Positions 56,101 to 62,165 of a DNA stretch of 64,000 nucleotides are shown here, in pieces (within the stretch, counting starts at the first letter, position 1; every line of letters begins with the position of its first letter). The notes below the pieces were generated by a model. That model saw nothing but the letters and a program-made list of their open reading frames with translations. It did not search any database and was not told the DNA's origin. The DNA comes from an uncultured Oscillospiraceae bacterium (GTDB taxonomy: Bacteria > Bacillota > Clostridia > Oscillospirales > Ruminococcaceae). A program made the position numbers and the translations under genes. The stretch is from positions 27,525-91,524 of the forward strand of contig UQDG01000007.1 of assembly GCA_900539695.1 (NCBI GenBank), in the 5' to 3' direction.

Positions 56101-56668
56101 TCTTGCGAAATTCAAGGATGTATATGGCGATAAGGTAACGAAAGAAGACATTTTCTATTATGTGTATGCCGTCCTGCATAGCCCTGAGTACATCAATGAA
56201 TACGCAGAAAACCTAAAAAAAGAAATGCCCCGTATTCCAATGCTGGCACACTTCCCGGAGTATGTCAAGATTGGTCGTGCGCTTGCTGACTTGCACCTAC
56301 ACTATGAAAAGCCTGTGACTGCCGCAGAGATCGGTGTGACCGTTGATATGCGTACCGAGGACTACACTATCGTTGACAAGATGCGCTTCGGCAAAGGCAA
56401 GGACAAGAGCATCATCGAATACAACCCCTATATCACTATCCGTGATATTCCGGCTGCGGCCTATGATTACATCGTCAATGGCAAGTCCGCTATCGAGTGG
56501 ATTGTTGAGCAGTATGCCGTTACGACAGACAAGGCCAGCGGCATCGTCAACGACCCCAACACCTACGCAGGCGGCAAGTATGTCTTTGACTTGCTCCTGT
56601 CTATCATCTCCGTCTCCCTCAAAACCCAAGAACTGATTGCACAACTCCCCGAATACAAAGAAATCTAA
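50123..56668 (+). CDS. Single-chain restriction-modification enzyme (type ISP, LlaGI-like) with an ISL3-transposase-like N-terminal extension
   Basis: This 2181-residue protein is one unbroken frame. From about residue 578 it follows the type ISP order: a Mrr-like nuclease (HDLGIDLVA with Asp641, and AVQVKF, Gln657-x-Lys659), an SF2 helicase (ACGTGKT at 779-785, DEAH 902-905, and QSVGRVMRKSEGKKYG later), a helical coupler, an N6-adenine methyltransferase (DPFTGTGTF at 1469, NPPY at 1581-1584) and a C-terminal target-recognition part. Known type ISP enzymes are about 1,600 residues. Here 577 further residues precede the nuclease, with a Cys2-Cys2 finger (72/75 and 126/129), an HTH near 160-185 and a region with IGFFPWHDAAKKKAFF and FIYLDDVAAKECKRVFPS, closely like an ISL3 DDE domain. 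It should cut foreign DNA and protect self DNA by methylation. Confidence 0.85.
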   Translation: MARGCSFLHLPQNDATVTVEVEDNTHNKISYSAKLGNELGLTPCGYRVYHAEFKDSTEEEGEYKVAKDKSVCPYCQRVRNNASTKNIIYEKNESELSHCRTISGEYTGMRRYVPAKLQIELYKNKCGYCNKPYRDTLSDLREGNKHYTPALEKYIREVSVQSDLTELANKFSVSKKEVFTWYKEQVEYRDSKSRKVPQPKSLGLYTLTFNDTATDSAGKKINAGKKAAYCLCVDEENQTFIGFFPWHDAAKKKAFFDSIPNISKVSTVFIYLDDVAAKECKRVFPSTTKIVVERCDVLNHVREATDQVLEDERKANPDIERLLLTLKNDLLYGSAESWKQNAEQMQDCYNACPALEKVQLLYSDILSMYDSTDIKDAEDEFDNWVAEIKDDLLPMKALQPQLEAYRKEILGFIPLRGQLKTISKTRKEYEELLEFVPYAITNLNRNGKEGAYAARTAGWDYLYGHVMYGVMDRVNNRRIQEHQDKQNAAAESKFTHNFGMAEALVSTINKTINTVRHGTTPTPELITYSNFSIPLKEFYDALVMMHELMIPREIPEDTFVRDDPEEPPTSTKTEVTPMDGFDKILAQLRAASTSKSNQGTMMERLIKQFLLVSPLYSRVYDKVWLWTEFPYNSNQHDLGIDLVAHIRGEDDGYCAVQVKFYDETHAVQKADVDTFLSASGKPFYIGGVPVYFQQRLIVSTTDKWSGTAENTIIGQRPPVNRIRLKDLRDSGIDWDSFTLDSIESMKQAPKKQPRPHQREAIKSVLSGFAEHDRGKLIMACGTGKTLTGLKIAEGLTQGKGNVLVLVPSISLLNQTLSEWAAQCAYPYTVYGICSDPKASKITEDEIIDTMVPATTDVDTLIRQFADCDSNTLQLFFSTYQSINVVHDFQQKTGVAFDLVICDEAHRTTGVTLAGEDDSNFVRVHDNEYINAAKRLYMTATPRIYGDDSKKKAMDNSVLLCSMDDESIYGPEFYRLSFSEAVSQGLLSDYKVIVLAVDEEFVSRSLQKQLTDANNELTLDDAVKIVGCMNGLAKKTHFPGEEDYFSNDPQPMRRAVAFTQTIDQSKKFVAMFEEIQALYKINTSDGNSQTVELKHVDGKTNALERKNRIDWLKRDAGEDTCRVLSNARCLSEGVDVPALDAVMFLSPRSSIVDIIQSVGRVMRKSEGKKYGYIILPIGIPAGVEPEAALTKNKKYEVVWNVLQALRAHDDRFNNTINRIELNKNKPDNISIIGVTGFDEDVNTNSINGNSDSYNGSQLAFDLTELNQWKNNIYAKIVKKCGSRQYWETWAKDIAEIAARHITEIKVLIEQPEIAPKFEAFLDGLRHNLNPSIGKEDAIEMLAEHLITKPVFDALFENYSFLQSNPVSQIMQNMLDVLHDNALEKEQETLDKFYASVQERAKGIDNAEGKQKIIIELYEQFFKNALPKQTERLGIVYTPVEVVDFIIQSVEYVMQQRFGHSISDMGVHILDPFTGTGTFIVRLLRSGIIKPENLLYKYTSEIHCNEIVLLAYYIAAVNIEETYHELSQSENYVPFEGIVLTDTFELAERVGTREGEADTSIFQPNADRATKQMQTPIQVIIGNPPYSVGQKSGNDNNQNVAYPNLDNAIAEKYVTKSTSSNSRSVYDSYIRAFRWATDRITDNGIIGFVSNGAYIDTIALDGFRRSLVDEFNSIYCFNLRGNQRTSGELSRKEGGKIFGSGSRTPVAITILVKKKGVKKDGYVRYYDIGDYLSRADKLHIISDFGSIEKIKWQYITPDENGDWINHRNPKFASLISLGDKKRREQSSFFSNNYSMGISSNRDVWVYNFDAQRRDAKEMVDYYNQELARCKSEFAAVVAQGKASGDQKARATFYSNARNLDAKKISWSRGLLNTFCKDEHIEFTEDYRTAMHRPFCKESLYFSSKLIEWPSIWRSIFPEKDTENLVIAVMATSSRKFSVLITNVIQDYDLVQHAQCFPLYLYEKEESKESAQLSFDNMTEGETVTWHKRMALTDSILAKFKDVYGDKVTKEDIFYYVYAVLHSPEYINEYAENLKKEMPRIPMLAHFPEYVKIGRALADLHLHYEKPVTAAEIGVTVDMRTEDYTIVDKMRFGKGKDKSIIEYNPYITIRDIPAAAYDYIVNGKSAIEWIVEQYAVTTDKASGIVNDPNTYAGGKYVFDLLLSIISVSLKTQELIAQLPEYKEI

Positions 56669-56678
56669 ATACCCTTTC

Positions 56679-56720
56679 ATCCCCGTGGTTTGGTCAATTT
56701 TGATCTTCCACGGGGATTTT
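56679..56720 (+). terminator. Rho-independent terminator after the restriction gene
   Basis: ATCCCCGTGG / CCACGGGGAT is a perfect 10-bp stem followed by TTTT. Confidence 0.8.
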
Positions 56721-56752
56721 GTTAATAAGCTGTGAATTTTTCAAAAAGCCAC

Positions 56753-56791
56753 TTGACTTGCGCCCTAGGGGCAGCTTTATAATCAAGTCAA
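56753..56791 (+). promoter_or_regulatory. MerR-type promoter with 19-bp spacer and dyad
   Basis: TTGACT (56753-56758) and TATAAT (56778-56783) are separated by 19 bases, the long spacing typical of promoters activated by MerR proteins through DNA distortion. The spacer contains the palindrome CCCTAGGG, and an outer dyad TTGACTTG / CAAGTCAA (56753-56760, 56784-56791) surrounds the core. Confidence 0.7.
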
Positions 56792-56804
56792 AGGAGCGAT
56801 GCCG

Positions 56805-57596
56805 ATGAAAAGATTAAGCGAAGTCTGCAAAATGGTTGGCGTAACGAGGAAAACCTTGCAGCAATACAATGACATAGGACTTCTGAAGCCAACAGTCAAA
56901 ACCGAAGGCGGCTATTGGCTGTATGATGACGAGAGTATTCAAATGTTAATGACAATACAGGTTTTTGTTGAAGCTGGCTACAAACGTGCGGAGATTAAAC
57001 CATTGTTGACCGCCAAACAGGACGAACTTCCCGAAATACTAACGGATGCCATTGAGAAACTCAAGGCCAAACGGGCAAGAATCGATGGCATGATAAATTA
57101 TTTCCAGACGCTTATAAACATTGCAGATTTGCCGCCAGAAGCATTTAAAACGTTTTGCAGAGTTGATCTAAATAGCGCCTTCGACCAGAAGAACTTTAAA
57201 TCGCTTTTTGAGGAAACCCTCGACATTGCATCTGGTAAGGATGGTGATGGCGAAGTTGTACAAGCATCTGTAGCATTTTGGCTTAGACTTTCGGCAGTTG
57301 GAGCACTCGTATCTAAAGGAGCGGATTCGGAGATCGTTCAGGACAACATTAAGCTGGCCTATGAGTCGTATCTGAATTGTATTTTGCAGGGACTATCTAA
57401 CGATGAGCAGGCTGAATTTGATACATTCCCTATTGCAAATAGAATGGAAATTTTTAAAGAGTGCGTGCTCGGCTTACTCTCCGAACAAGAGGTTATAGAA
57501 AATTTAACAGCGCAATGTGGGAAAGAATCCGCACCATTTATTAAAGATGCAGTTTTAACTTTCTGTGAAGCACAGAGTTCTAAGAAGGAGGACTAA
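56805..57596 (+). CDS. MerR-family regulator with TipAS-like C-terminal domain
   Basis: The protein has 263 residues from the second ATG at 56805, which is eight bases after AAGGAG (the ATG at 56799 is too close). The N-terminal MerR HTH (RLSEVCKMVGVTRKTLQQYN, DIGLLKPTVKTEGGYWLYDD) and helical dimerisation segment are followed by an all-helical C-terminal domain (about residues 125-260) like the TipAS/antibiotic-recognition fold. It lies behind a 19-bp-spaced promoter and is likely autoregulated. Two bases after its stop comes a gene for an unknown membrane-anchored protein, which should be co-regulated. Confidence 0.8.
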   Translation: MKRLSEVCKMVGVTRKTLQQYNDIGLLKPTVKTEGGYWLYDDESIQMLMTIQVFVEAGYKRAEIKPLLTAKQDELPEILTDAIEKLKAKRARIDGMINYFQTLINIADLPPEAFKTFCRVDLNSAFDQKNFKSLFEETLDIASGKDGDGEVVQASVAFWLRLSAVGALVSKGADSEIVQDNIKLAYESYLNCILQGLSNDEQAEFDTFPIANRMEIFKECVLGLLSEQEVIENLTAQCGKESAPFIKDAVLTFCEAQSSKKED

Positions 57597-57597
57597 A

Positions 57598-58185
57598 ATG
57601 GGCGTTTCAGCAAGAACCCTTGGGCAACAATATGGATTGACCGCAGCAGAAATGAACCGTGTTCTTGTAAAGAAGGGTATCCTTGCAGGAAATCCCGGTG
57701 ATTACTACTTGACAGAATTAGGCGATCTATACGGTGCGACCAAACACTTTCATCGTGGATGCGGTGGTTCAGCACAATACAACCGCTACTGGTCTGAACG
57801 TACATACGATGAAAGTATCAAGAATGTCCTAAACATTACAGATGAATTGATTACACAGGTTCGCAGTGAAATGGCAGCAGAGCGCGCGGCTAAAGCAGCC
57901 GCACGGGTTGCGGAGAAGGAACTATTACAACGCCAGCACCTAGGAGAACTTGCAAAGGTTGCCGCCGCAGAAAAGGCCGCGAAAGAAGCCGCAGAGCTTT
58001 CGGCTAAGAAGATTGCAAATTTGAAGAAGGCGGGCTGCGTTGCGCTCATCATACTCGGCGGAGCGGCATTATGCTATGCAGGGTACTATGGATATAAAAA
58101 GATCAAGGCGTATCGGAAAGATTCTATTTGTCGGTTAAATCCGCCAGACTGCCCCGATGATAAGGATGCTGAAAAAGAAGAATAG
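57598..58185 (+). CDS. Unknown protein with HTH-like N-terminus, coiled coil and one membrane helix
   Basis: This 195-residue protein starts at the ATG behind AAGGAGGAC. Residues 1-45 (SARTLGQQYGLTAAEMNRVL, then YYLTELG) look like a small winged helix or antirepressor-type domain. Residues 85-140 are Ala/Glu/Lys-rich and probably a coiled coil, and one hydrophobic segment (CVALIILGGAALCYAGYYGY) is followed by a short Cys-containing tail. It is translated right after the MerR regulator. Combination and function are unfamiliar; a membrane-linked effector controlled by the MerR protein is possible. Confidence 0.55.
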   Translation: MGVSARTLGQQYGLTAAEMNRVLVKKGILAGNPGDYYLTELGDLYGATKHFHRGCGGSAQYNRYWSERTYDESIKNVLNITDELITQVRSEMAAERAAKAAARVAEKELLQRQHLGELAKVAAAEKAAKEAAELSAKKIANLKKAGCVALIILGGAALCYAGYYGYKKIKAYRKDSICRLNPPDCPDDKDAEKEE

Positions 58186-58197
58186 TTCAGTAATGAA

Positions 58198-58241
58198 GAC
58201 TCGTAAATGAACCGTAAGGGCTTGTTTACGAGTCTTTTTTT
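58198..58241 (+). terminator. Terminator of the MerR unit
   Basis: GACTCGTAAA / TTTACGAGTC is a perfect 10-bp stem followed by seven T. A related hairpin stands at 59184, in the same position relative to a repeat pair. Confidence 0.85.
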
Positions 58242-58250
58242 GCACCTTTT

Positions 58251-58298
58251 TCCAAAACGAAACTTTTAATTGAGGTTTTCCAAAACTACACTTTTAAT
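58251..58298 (+). repeat. Paired 20-base direct repeats, set 1
   Basis: TCCAAAACGAAACTTTTAAT at 58251-58270 and TCCAAAACTACACTTTTAAT at 58279-58298, starting 28 bases apart. The same pair with the same spacing occurs at 59240-59287. They lie between a terminator and the start of the next gene, so they are candidates for operator or iteron-like sites. Confidence 0.7.
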
Positions 58299-58413
58299 GG
58301 CGGCTCTAAAAATAGCTGGCAATTTCGGCCTGCGGTATAATAAGACTGTAGCTACAAACAAAACCAACCGCCCCGACACCGGGAAAGGGGCGTTCATGCA
58401 AGGAGAACAAATT

Positions 58414-59172
58414 ATGAGATGCAATGTTATTAACTTCAAAATGCGCACCCGCAGCGACAACACCTACGAAGATCGCTTCTGTCACAATAAATCCGATGCC
58501 AAGGGCACTTTGGAATTTCTGGGAGAGCGTGTATACGTTGAATTGGATGTCACCCAGAAAATCGCTGGTGACTATCTCGGCGGCACAATCTACTTTAGCG
58601 CTGGTGAATACACGGGTGACGTTATGATGGACTTTATGTGCAATACCGCTGTAAATATCTACAAGGGTAATGAAGTGATTTTTCGGCATTACGATAGACA
58701 CTGGCGCTTTCCCGATGACGGCTTAGATGACGTGACATCCGATTATAAAATCCATAATCCGGCGATTGATTGGATTAAAGAGAACTATGGCGGCTTCTGT
58801 TACTCTACGCTTTCATATGCTGATGATTGCAGCAAGAAATGCCCTGATGTGCGCTGGGAGATTTACAACACCTGCGATGATTCGTGGGCATCTGTAAATT
58901 GGACAGTTACAAATCTTATTCGGACTGCCGAAAATGACGGCTATGAATGTGATGCTACGGCATACTTTGAAAGTAATGGCCAGAAAATTGAACGGGAAGA
59001 ATCCGAACCCTGCTTTCATGTGGTAACGCTGGATAAAGACCCCATCAATGCCATGAAAGTAATCTATAATGGAGAGCATCTGTCAAACATCGAAGGCCCT
59101 GGATTTGACAGCTTGTGCGAAGCTTTCCTCAACTATATTGATTTATGTGATTTAGGATACGGAGAGTGTTAA
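58414..59172 (+). CDS. Hypothetical cargo protein
   Basis: The protein has 252 residues from the ATG at 58414 behind AAGGAGAAC; in-frame starts further up have no such signal. It is acidic and soluble with no membrane segment, and rich in Asp, Tyr, Trp and Cys (for example YADDCSKKCPDVRWEIYNTC). The C-terminal part contains HVVTLDKDPINAMKVIYNGE. No family is recognised. It stands alone between two sets of terminators and repeats, so it is regulated as a separate unit, probably by the factor that binds the repeats. Confidence 0.55.
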   Translation: MRCNVINFKMRTRSDNTYEDRFCHNKSDAKGTLEFLGERVYVELDVTQKIAGDYLGGTIYFSAGEYTGDVMMDFMCNTAVNIYKGNEVIFRHYDRHWRFPDDGLDDVTSDYKIHNPAIDWIKENYGGFCYSTLSYADDCSKKCPDVRWEIYNTCDDSWASVNWTVTNLIRTAENDGYECDATAYFESNGQKIEREESEPCFHVVTLDKDPINAMKVIYNGEHLSNIEGPGFDSLCEAFLNYIDLCDLGYGEC

Positions 59173-59183
59173 CCATAGCGAAA

Positions 59184-59230
59184 GACTCGTAGAAGAACCG
59201 TAACGGCTCAACTGCGAGTCTGTTTTTTTT
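59184..59230 (+). terminator. Terminator of the hypothetical cargo gene
   Basis: GACTCG...CGAGTC hairpin (arms at 59184-59189 and 59215-59220) followed by TGTTTTTTTT. It is similar in sequence and setting to the terminator at 58198. Confidence 0.7.
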
Positions 59231-59239
59231 GCGTTTCAT

Positions 59240-59287
59240 TCCAAAACGAAACCTTTAATTGGGGTTTTCCAAAACGAAACTTTTAAT
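59240..59287 (+). repeat. Paired 20-base direct repeats, set 2
   Basis: TCCAAAACGAAACCTTTAAT at 59240-59259 and TCCAAAACGAAACTTTTAAT at 59268-59287, again 28 bases apart, and followed, as in set 1, by similar sequence (GCGACTCGAAAAATAGC here, GCGGCTCTAAAAATAGC there). Confidence 0.7.
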
Positions 59288-59404
59288 AGCGACTCGAAAA
59301 ATAGCCTCACATCAAAAACTGTCCTATACTGGAGATACTAGATAGCTACTGGAAATCTACAGGAAGGAACACGGAAATCTGGCGCCGGATTTTTGTGACA
59401 TTAC

Positions 59405-59752
59405 ATGAAAATTTCTGAATTTACCAACATTCTCCTAAAAATCAAGAATGAGGACGATGGGATGCAACTGCTGATGCAGGAGTACGAGGTGACCCGTGAA
59501 ATGTACAAGGGACGCCACCCTGTTACCAGCAAATATGTCACCATCTTCGTGCCGCACAGCATCGGACAGGCTGACAGTGACATTGTGTCCGCTGCGATTG
59601 CGGACTACCACGAGCGCGGCTACAGCGTCAATGTCATGCACTCCGGCAGCGAGCCGTTGAAGGACTGTATATGTGACCTGCTCCACAACAACCGCAATAC
59701 AGAACCGCCAGATGAAGTGGTGCATCCCACGAAAGGGGGTGTAGATCAATGA
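59405..59752 (+). CDS. Hypothetical protein preceding the primase
   Basis: This 115-residue protein begins KISEFTNILLKIKNEDDGMQ and continues with MQEYEVTREMYKGRHPVTSK and VTIFVPHSIGQADSDIVSAA, an alpha/beta pattern without known motifs. Its last codons overlap the start of the primase/helicase gene by four bases (ATGA at 59749), so it is translated with it. It may be a small accessory protein for element replication. Not recognised. Confidence 0.5.
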   Translation: MKISEFTNILLKIKNEDDGMQLLMQEYEVTREMYKGRHPVTSKYVTIFVPHSIGQADSDIVSAAIADYHERGYSVNVMHSGSEPLKDCICDLLHNNRNTEPPDEVVHPTKGGVDQ

Positions 59753-61680
59753 TTACTCCAACTCTCGCATCCGAATTTGCCCAGAACATTGATGGTGCAA
59801 AGCAGCACGGCGAATGGTGGAGCGGGCGTTGCCCCGCGCATGATGACAAGAATCCCAGCCTGTCATGGAAGGATGGCGAAGACGGGAAGCCTGTCATCGT
59901 TAAATGCCATGCGGGCTGTTCCCGCAATGCAATTTTGGCTTCCCTCGGAATGGAAGATCACCTCCCAAGGGAAGCTCTGCCCCCTAAAAAGTCCAATGTC
60001 GCCTACCCTTACTATACAATAGACGGTAAGTATCTCGCAGAAAAAGTGCGTGGTTATGATGACAGTGGAAAACATACCACTAGATGGCGCAGAAGGAACG
60101 GAAAAGGCGGCTTCATGAGCGGGCGTGTTAAAGGTGAGCTTTACCTTTATGGACTCCCGAACCTCAAAAACGTGCGTGATGGCGATACCGTATATATTGC
60201 GGAAGGCGAAAAGGATGTCGAAACGCTTCGTAAGCATGGACTTGTTGCAGTAAGCGGCCCGGATGGTGCTGGACATAATAAGTTCCCGCAGGAAGCTGTT
60301 AAATGGTTTGCCAAGAAGAAGGTCGTAATCTTCCAAGATAACGATGAGGTCGGCAAGGCATTTGCGCAAGACGAAGCGGCTGCTGTATCTAAGGTCGCTG
60401 AATCCGTAAAGCTGATTGATTTACAGGCACTTTGGCCGGATATTCCAGAACACGCAGATATTAGTGACTACTTGCAGCGTTTTGGCGATGAAATTTTCTC
60501 GAAGGTGCGGGAACTCATTGATAACACTCCGCATTGGGAGCCGACTACGAAAGAAGTGACTGTAAATTCTGCTTCGACTATTGCCACGGCTTCCACTCAG
60601 TTTGAATGTTTCTCAGCAGAGAGCATTTTGAATGAGTATGTCGAACCGCCGCAGTTTATCGTTCAGTCTTTATTAGCGGAAGGGCTTGCGGTTTTGGCAG
60701 GGCCACCTAAGTATGGCAAGTCGTTCCTCTCAATGGATTTGTGCTGTTCTGTTGCGACTGGAAAGCCTTTCTTGGGCTTTTCTACTGTGCAAAGCCAAGT
60801 CCTTTACCTGTGCCTTGAAGACAGCAAAGGCCGTATTAAGAAGCGGCTTACAGAAGTCAACCATGACAATCTGGTAGCCAAGAATCTTTTCTTTGTAATG
60901 AATGCTCCCGACATGGATAACGGCCTGTTTGATGCGTTGGAAGGCTTTCTTAAAGACCATCCCGACTGTAAGTTGATTGTGATTGATACCTTCCAGAAAA
61001 TTCGCGGCGCATCAAGTGGCAGCGACTACAGCTACATGATCGACTCCCGTGATGGCGGAAAGCTCAAGAGCTTCGCTGATAGCCACCATCTTTGCTTGCT
61101 TGTGATTCATCACACCGCAAAGAAGCGTGATGAGAGTGACCCGTTCAACTGCATCAGCGGAACCACGGGTTTGCCTGGTGCGGCTGATACGAATATTGTT
61201 TTGCTTCGCAATGAGCGTATGGAAGGTACAACCAATATGTACATTTCTGGCCGTGATGTGGTCGAGGCTGCATATTCGCTTAAATTCAACAAGGATACCC
61301 ACCTTTGGGAATTTCAAGGTGATGCGGAAGAAATTGAGAACAGCTTCCGAAAGAATCTATATACCGCAGACGATGTGGTTAAAACCATCAAAGAAGCTGT
61401 TGCTCTGGGTAAAGGAACATGGCATGGCACGATGAGCGATCTTAGTCGCTTGGCAGAACAAACTTCCTACATTGGACATTCCCTCGGAGAACCACGAGCG
61501 ATTGCAAGTGCTGTAAAACAGTACGCCGATGACCTGTATCGGTATGACGGAATCTCATATACGGCTGCACAGAACGGAACCGGGGGTCGAAAGTACACTT
61601 TTACACAAGCCAACTGTAAAGGGCTTGAAAAGTGGGTCGAAACGGATATTTCGTTCGATGACGTAAAGGATTCAAACTGA
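59749..61680 (+). CDS. Primase/helicase: CHC2-like zinc finger, TOPRIM and RepA-type ATPase
   Basis: This 643-residue protein has an N-terminal zinc finger GRCPAHDDKNPSLSW...VKCHAGCS of the DnaG CHC2 type, a TOPRIM domain around VYIAEGEKDVETLRKHGL and FQDNDEVGKA (residues about 145-210), and a C-terminal RecA-like ATPase with Walker A LAGPPKYGKSFLSM near residue 320 and LIVIDTFQKI as Walker B. These combined primase-helicases are typical of integrative elements and phages, where they start or support DNA replication of the excised form. It is followed by excisionase and integrase genes. Confidence 0.85.
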   Translation: MITPTLASEFAQNIDGAKQHGEWWSGRCPAHDDKNPSLSWKDGEDGKPVIVKCHAGCSRNAILASLGMEDHLPREALPPKKSNVAYPYYTIDGKYLAEKVRGYDDSGKHTTRWRRRNGKGGFMSGRVKGELYLYGLPNLKNVRDGDTVYIAEGEKDVETLRKHGLVAVSGPDGAGHNKFPQEAVKWFAKKKVVIFQDNDEVGKAFAQDEAAAVSKVAESVKLIDLQALWPDIPEHADISDYLQRFGDEIFSKVRELIDNTPHWEPTTKEVTVNSASTIATASTQFECFSAESILNEYVEPPQFIVQSLLAEGLAVLAGPPKYGKSFLSMDLCCSVATGKPFLGFSTVQSQVLYLCLEDSKGRIKKRLTEVNHDNLVAKNLFFVMNAPDMDNGLFDALEGFLKDHPDCKLIVIDTFQKIRGASSGSDYSYMIDSRDGGKLKSFADSHHLCLLVIHHTAKKRDESDPFNCISGTTGLPGAADTNIVLLRNERMEGTTNMYISGRDVVEAAYSLKFNKDTHLWEFQGDAEEIENSFRKNLYTADDVVKTIKEAVALGKGTWHGTMSDLSRLAEQTSYIGHSLGEPRAIASAVKQYADDLYRYDGISYTAAQNGTGGRKYTFTQANCKGLEKWVETDISFDDVKDSN

Positions 61681-61749
61681 TTTTAAGCTGTGACGGAGTG
61701 GCCTGACCTTGTGTCCCAGATTACCCCGTTGCGGAGATGGTATCAATAG

Positions 61750-61820
61750 CTTTCGCGGCATATTCTCGCATAAATGCTGCGATATTCCACGTCCTTATTG
61801 ACACCACCTTCGCAGCGGGG
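61750..61820 (+). repeat. Shared intergenic motif upstream of the excisionase gene
   Basis: CTTTCGCGGCATA, TATTCCACG and ATTGACAC occur in the same order as at 47992-48051, with 11 additional bases after the first block. The remainder of 61681-61881 has no gene. Confidence 0.5.
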
Positions 61821-61881
61821 TACTGGGAAGCCACAAGGCAGGAACCGAAACGCCTTGCACAACAACGGAGGTGCATATAAT

Positions 61882-62085
61882 ATGCGTAATGTAAATGAAG
61901 TCCCTATCTGGGAAAAAAGCAATCTGACGCTGGAAGAAGCCGCTGCCTATTCGGGCATTGGGATTACCAAGCTGCGCGCAATGTCCAATGACGAAAACTG
62001 TCAGTTTGTTCTATGGAACGGCGCAAAGCGGTTGATTAAGCGCCGTGAGCTTGACAAGTACACCGATAAGGCGTATTCAATCTGA
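61882..62085 (+). CDS. xis: Excisionase (Tn916 Xis-like)
   Basis: The protein has 67 residues from the ATG at 61882 behind CGGAGG. The sequence WEKSNLTLEEAAAYSGIGIT and WNGAKRLIKRRELDKYTD is the winged-helix pattern of small excisionases of Tn916-type elements. It lies directly upstream of the integrase gene, as in that family, and would direct the integrase towards excision. A terminator stands between the two genes, so they may be expressed separately. Confidence 0.82.
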   Translation: MRNVNEVPIWEKSNLTLEEAAAYSGIGITKLRAMSNDENCQFVLWNGAKRLIKRRELDKYTDKAYSI

Positions 62086-62103
62086 CAAAATAAGTAATAG
62101 ACA

Positions 62104-62149
62104 GGAGCCTTACATGGTGGTATACTTCATTGTGTAAGGCTCCTTTTTT
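62104..62149 (+). terminator. Terminator between xis and int
   Basis: GGAGCCTTACA / TGTAAGGCTCC is a perfect 11-bp stem followed by six T. It could limit read-through into the integrase gene. Confidence 0.85.
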
Positions 62150-62165
62150 GAAAGGAGTAACTACT

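Noticed and set aside
58251-59287. CRISPR-like array from the four TCCAAAACG repeats
   Set aside because: There are only two pairs about 1 kb apart with 8-base gaps inside each pair, no spacers of suitable size and no cas genes.
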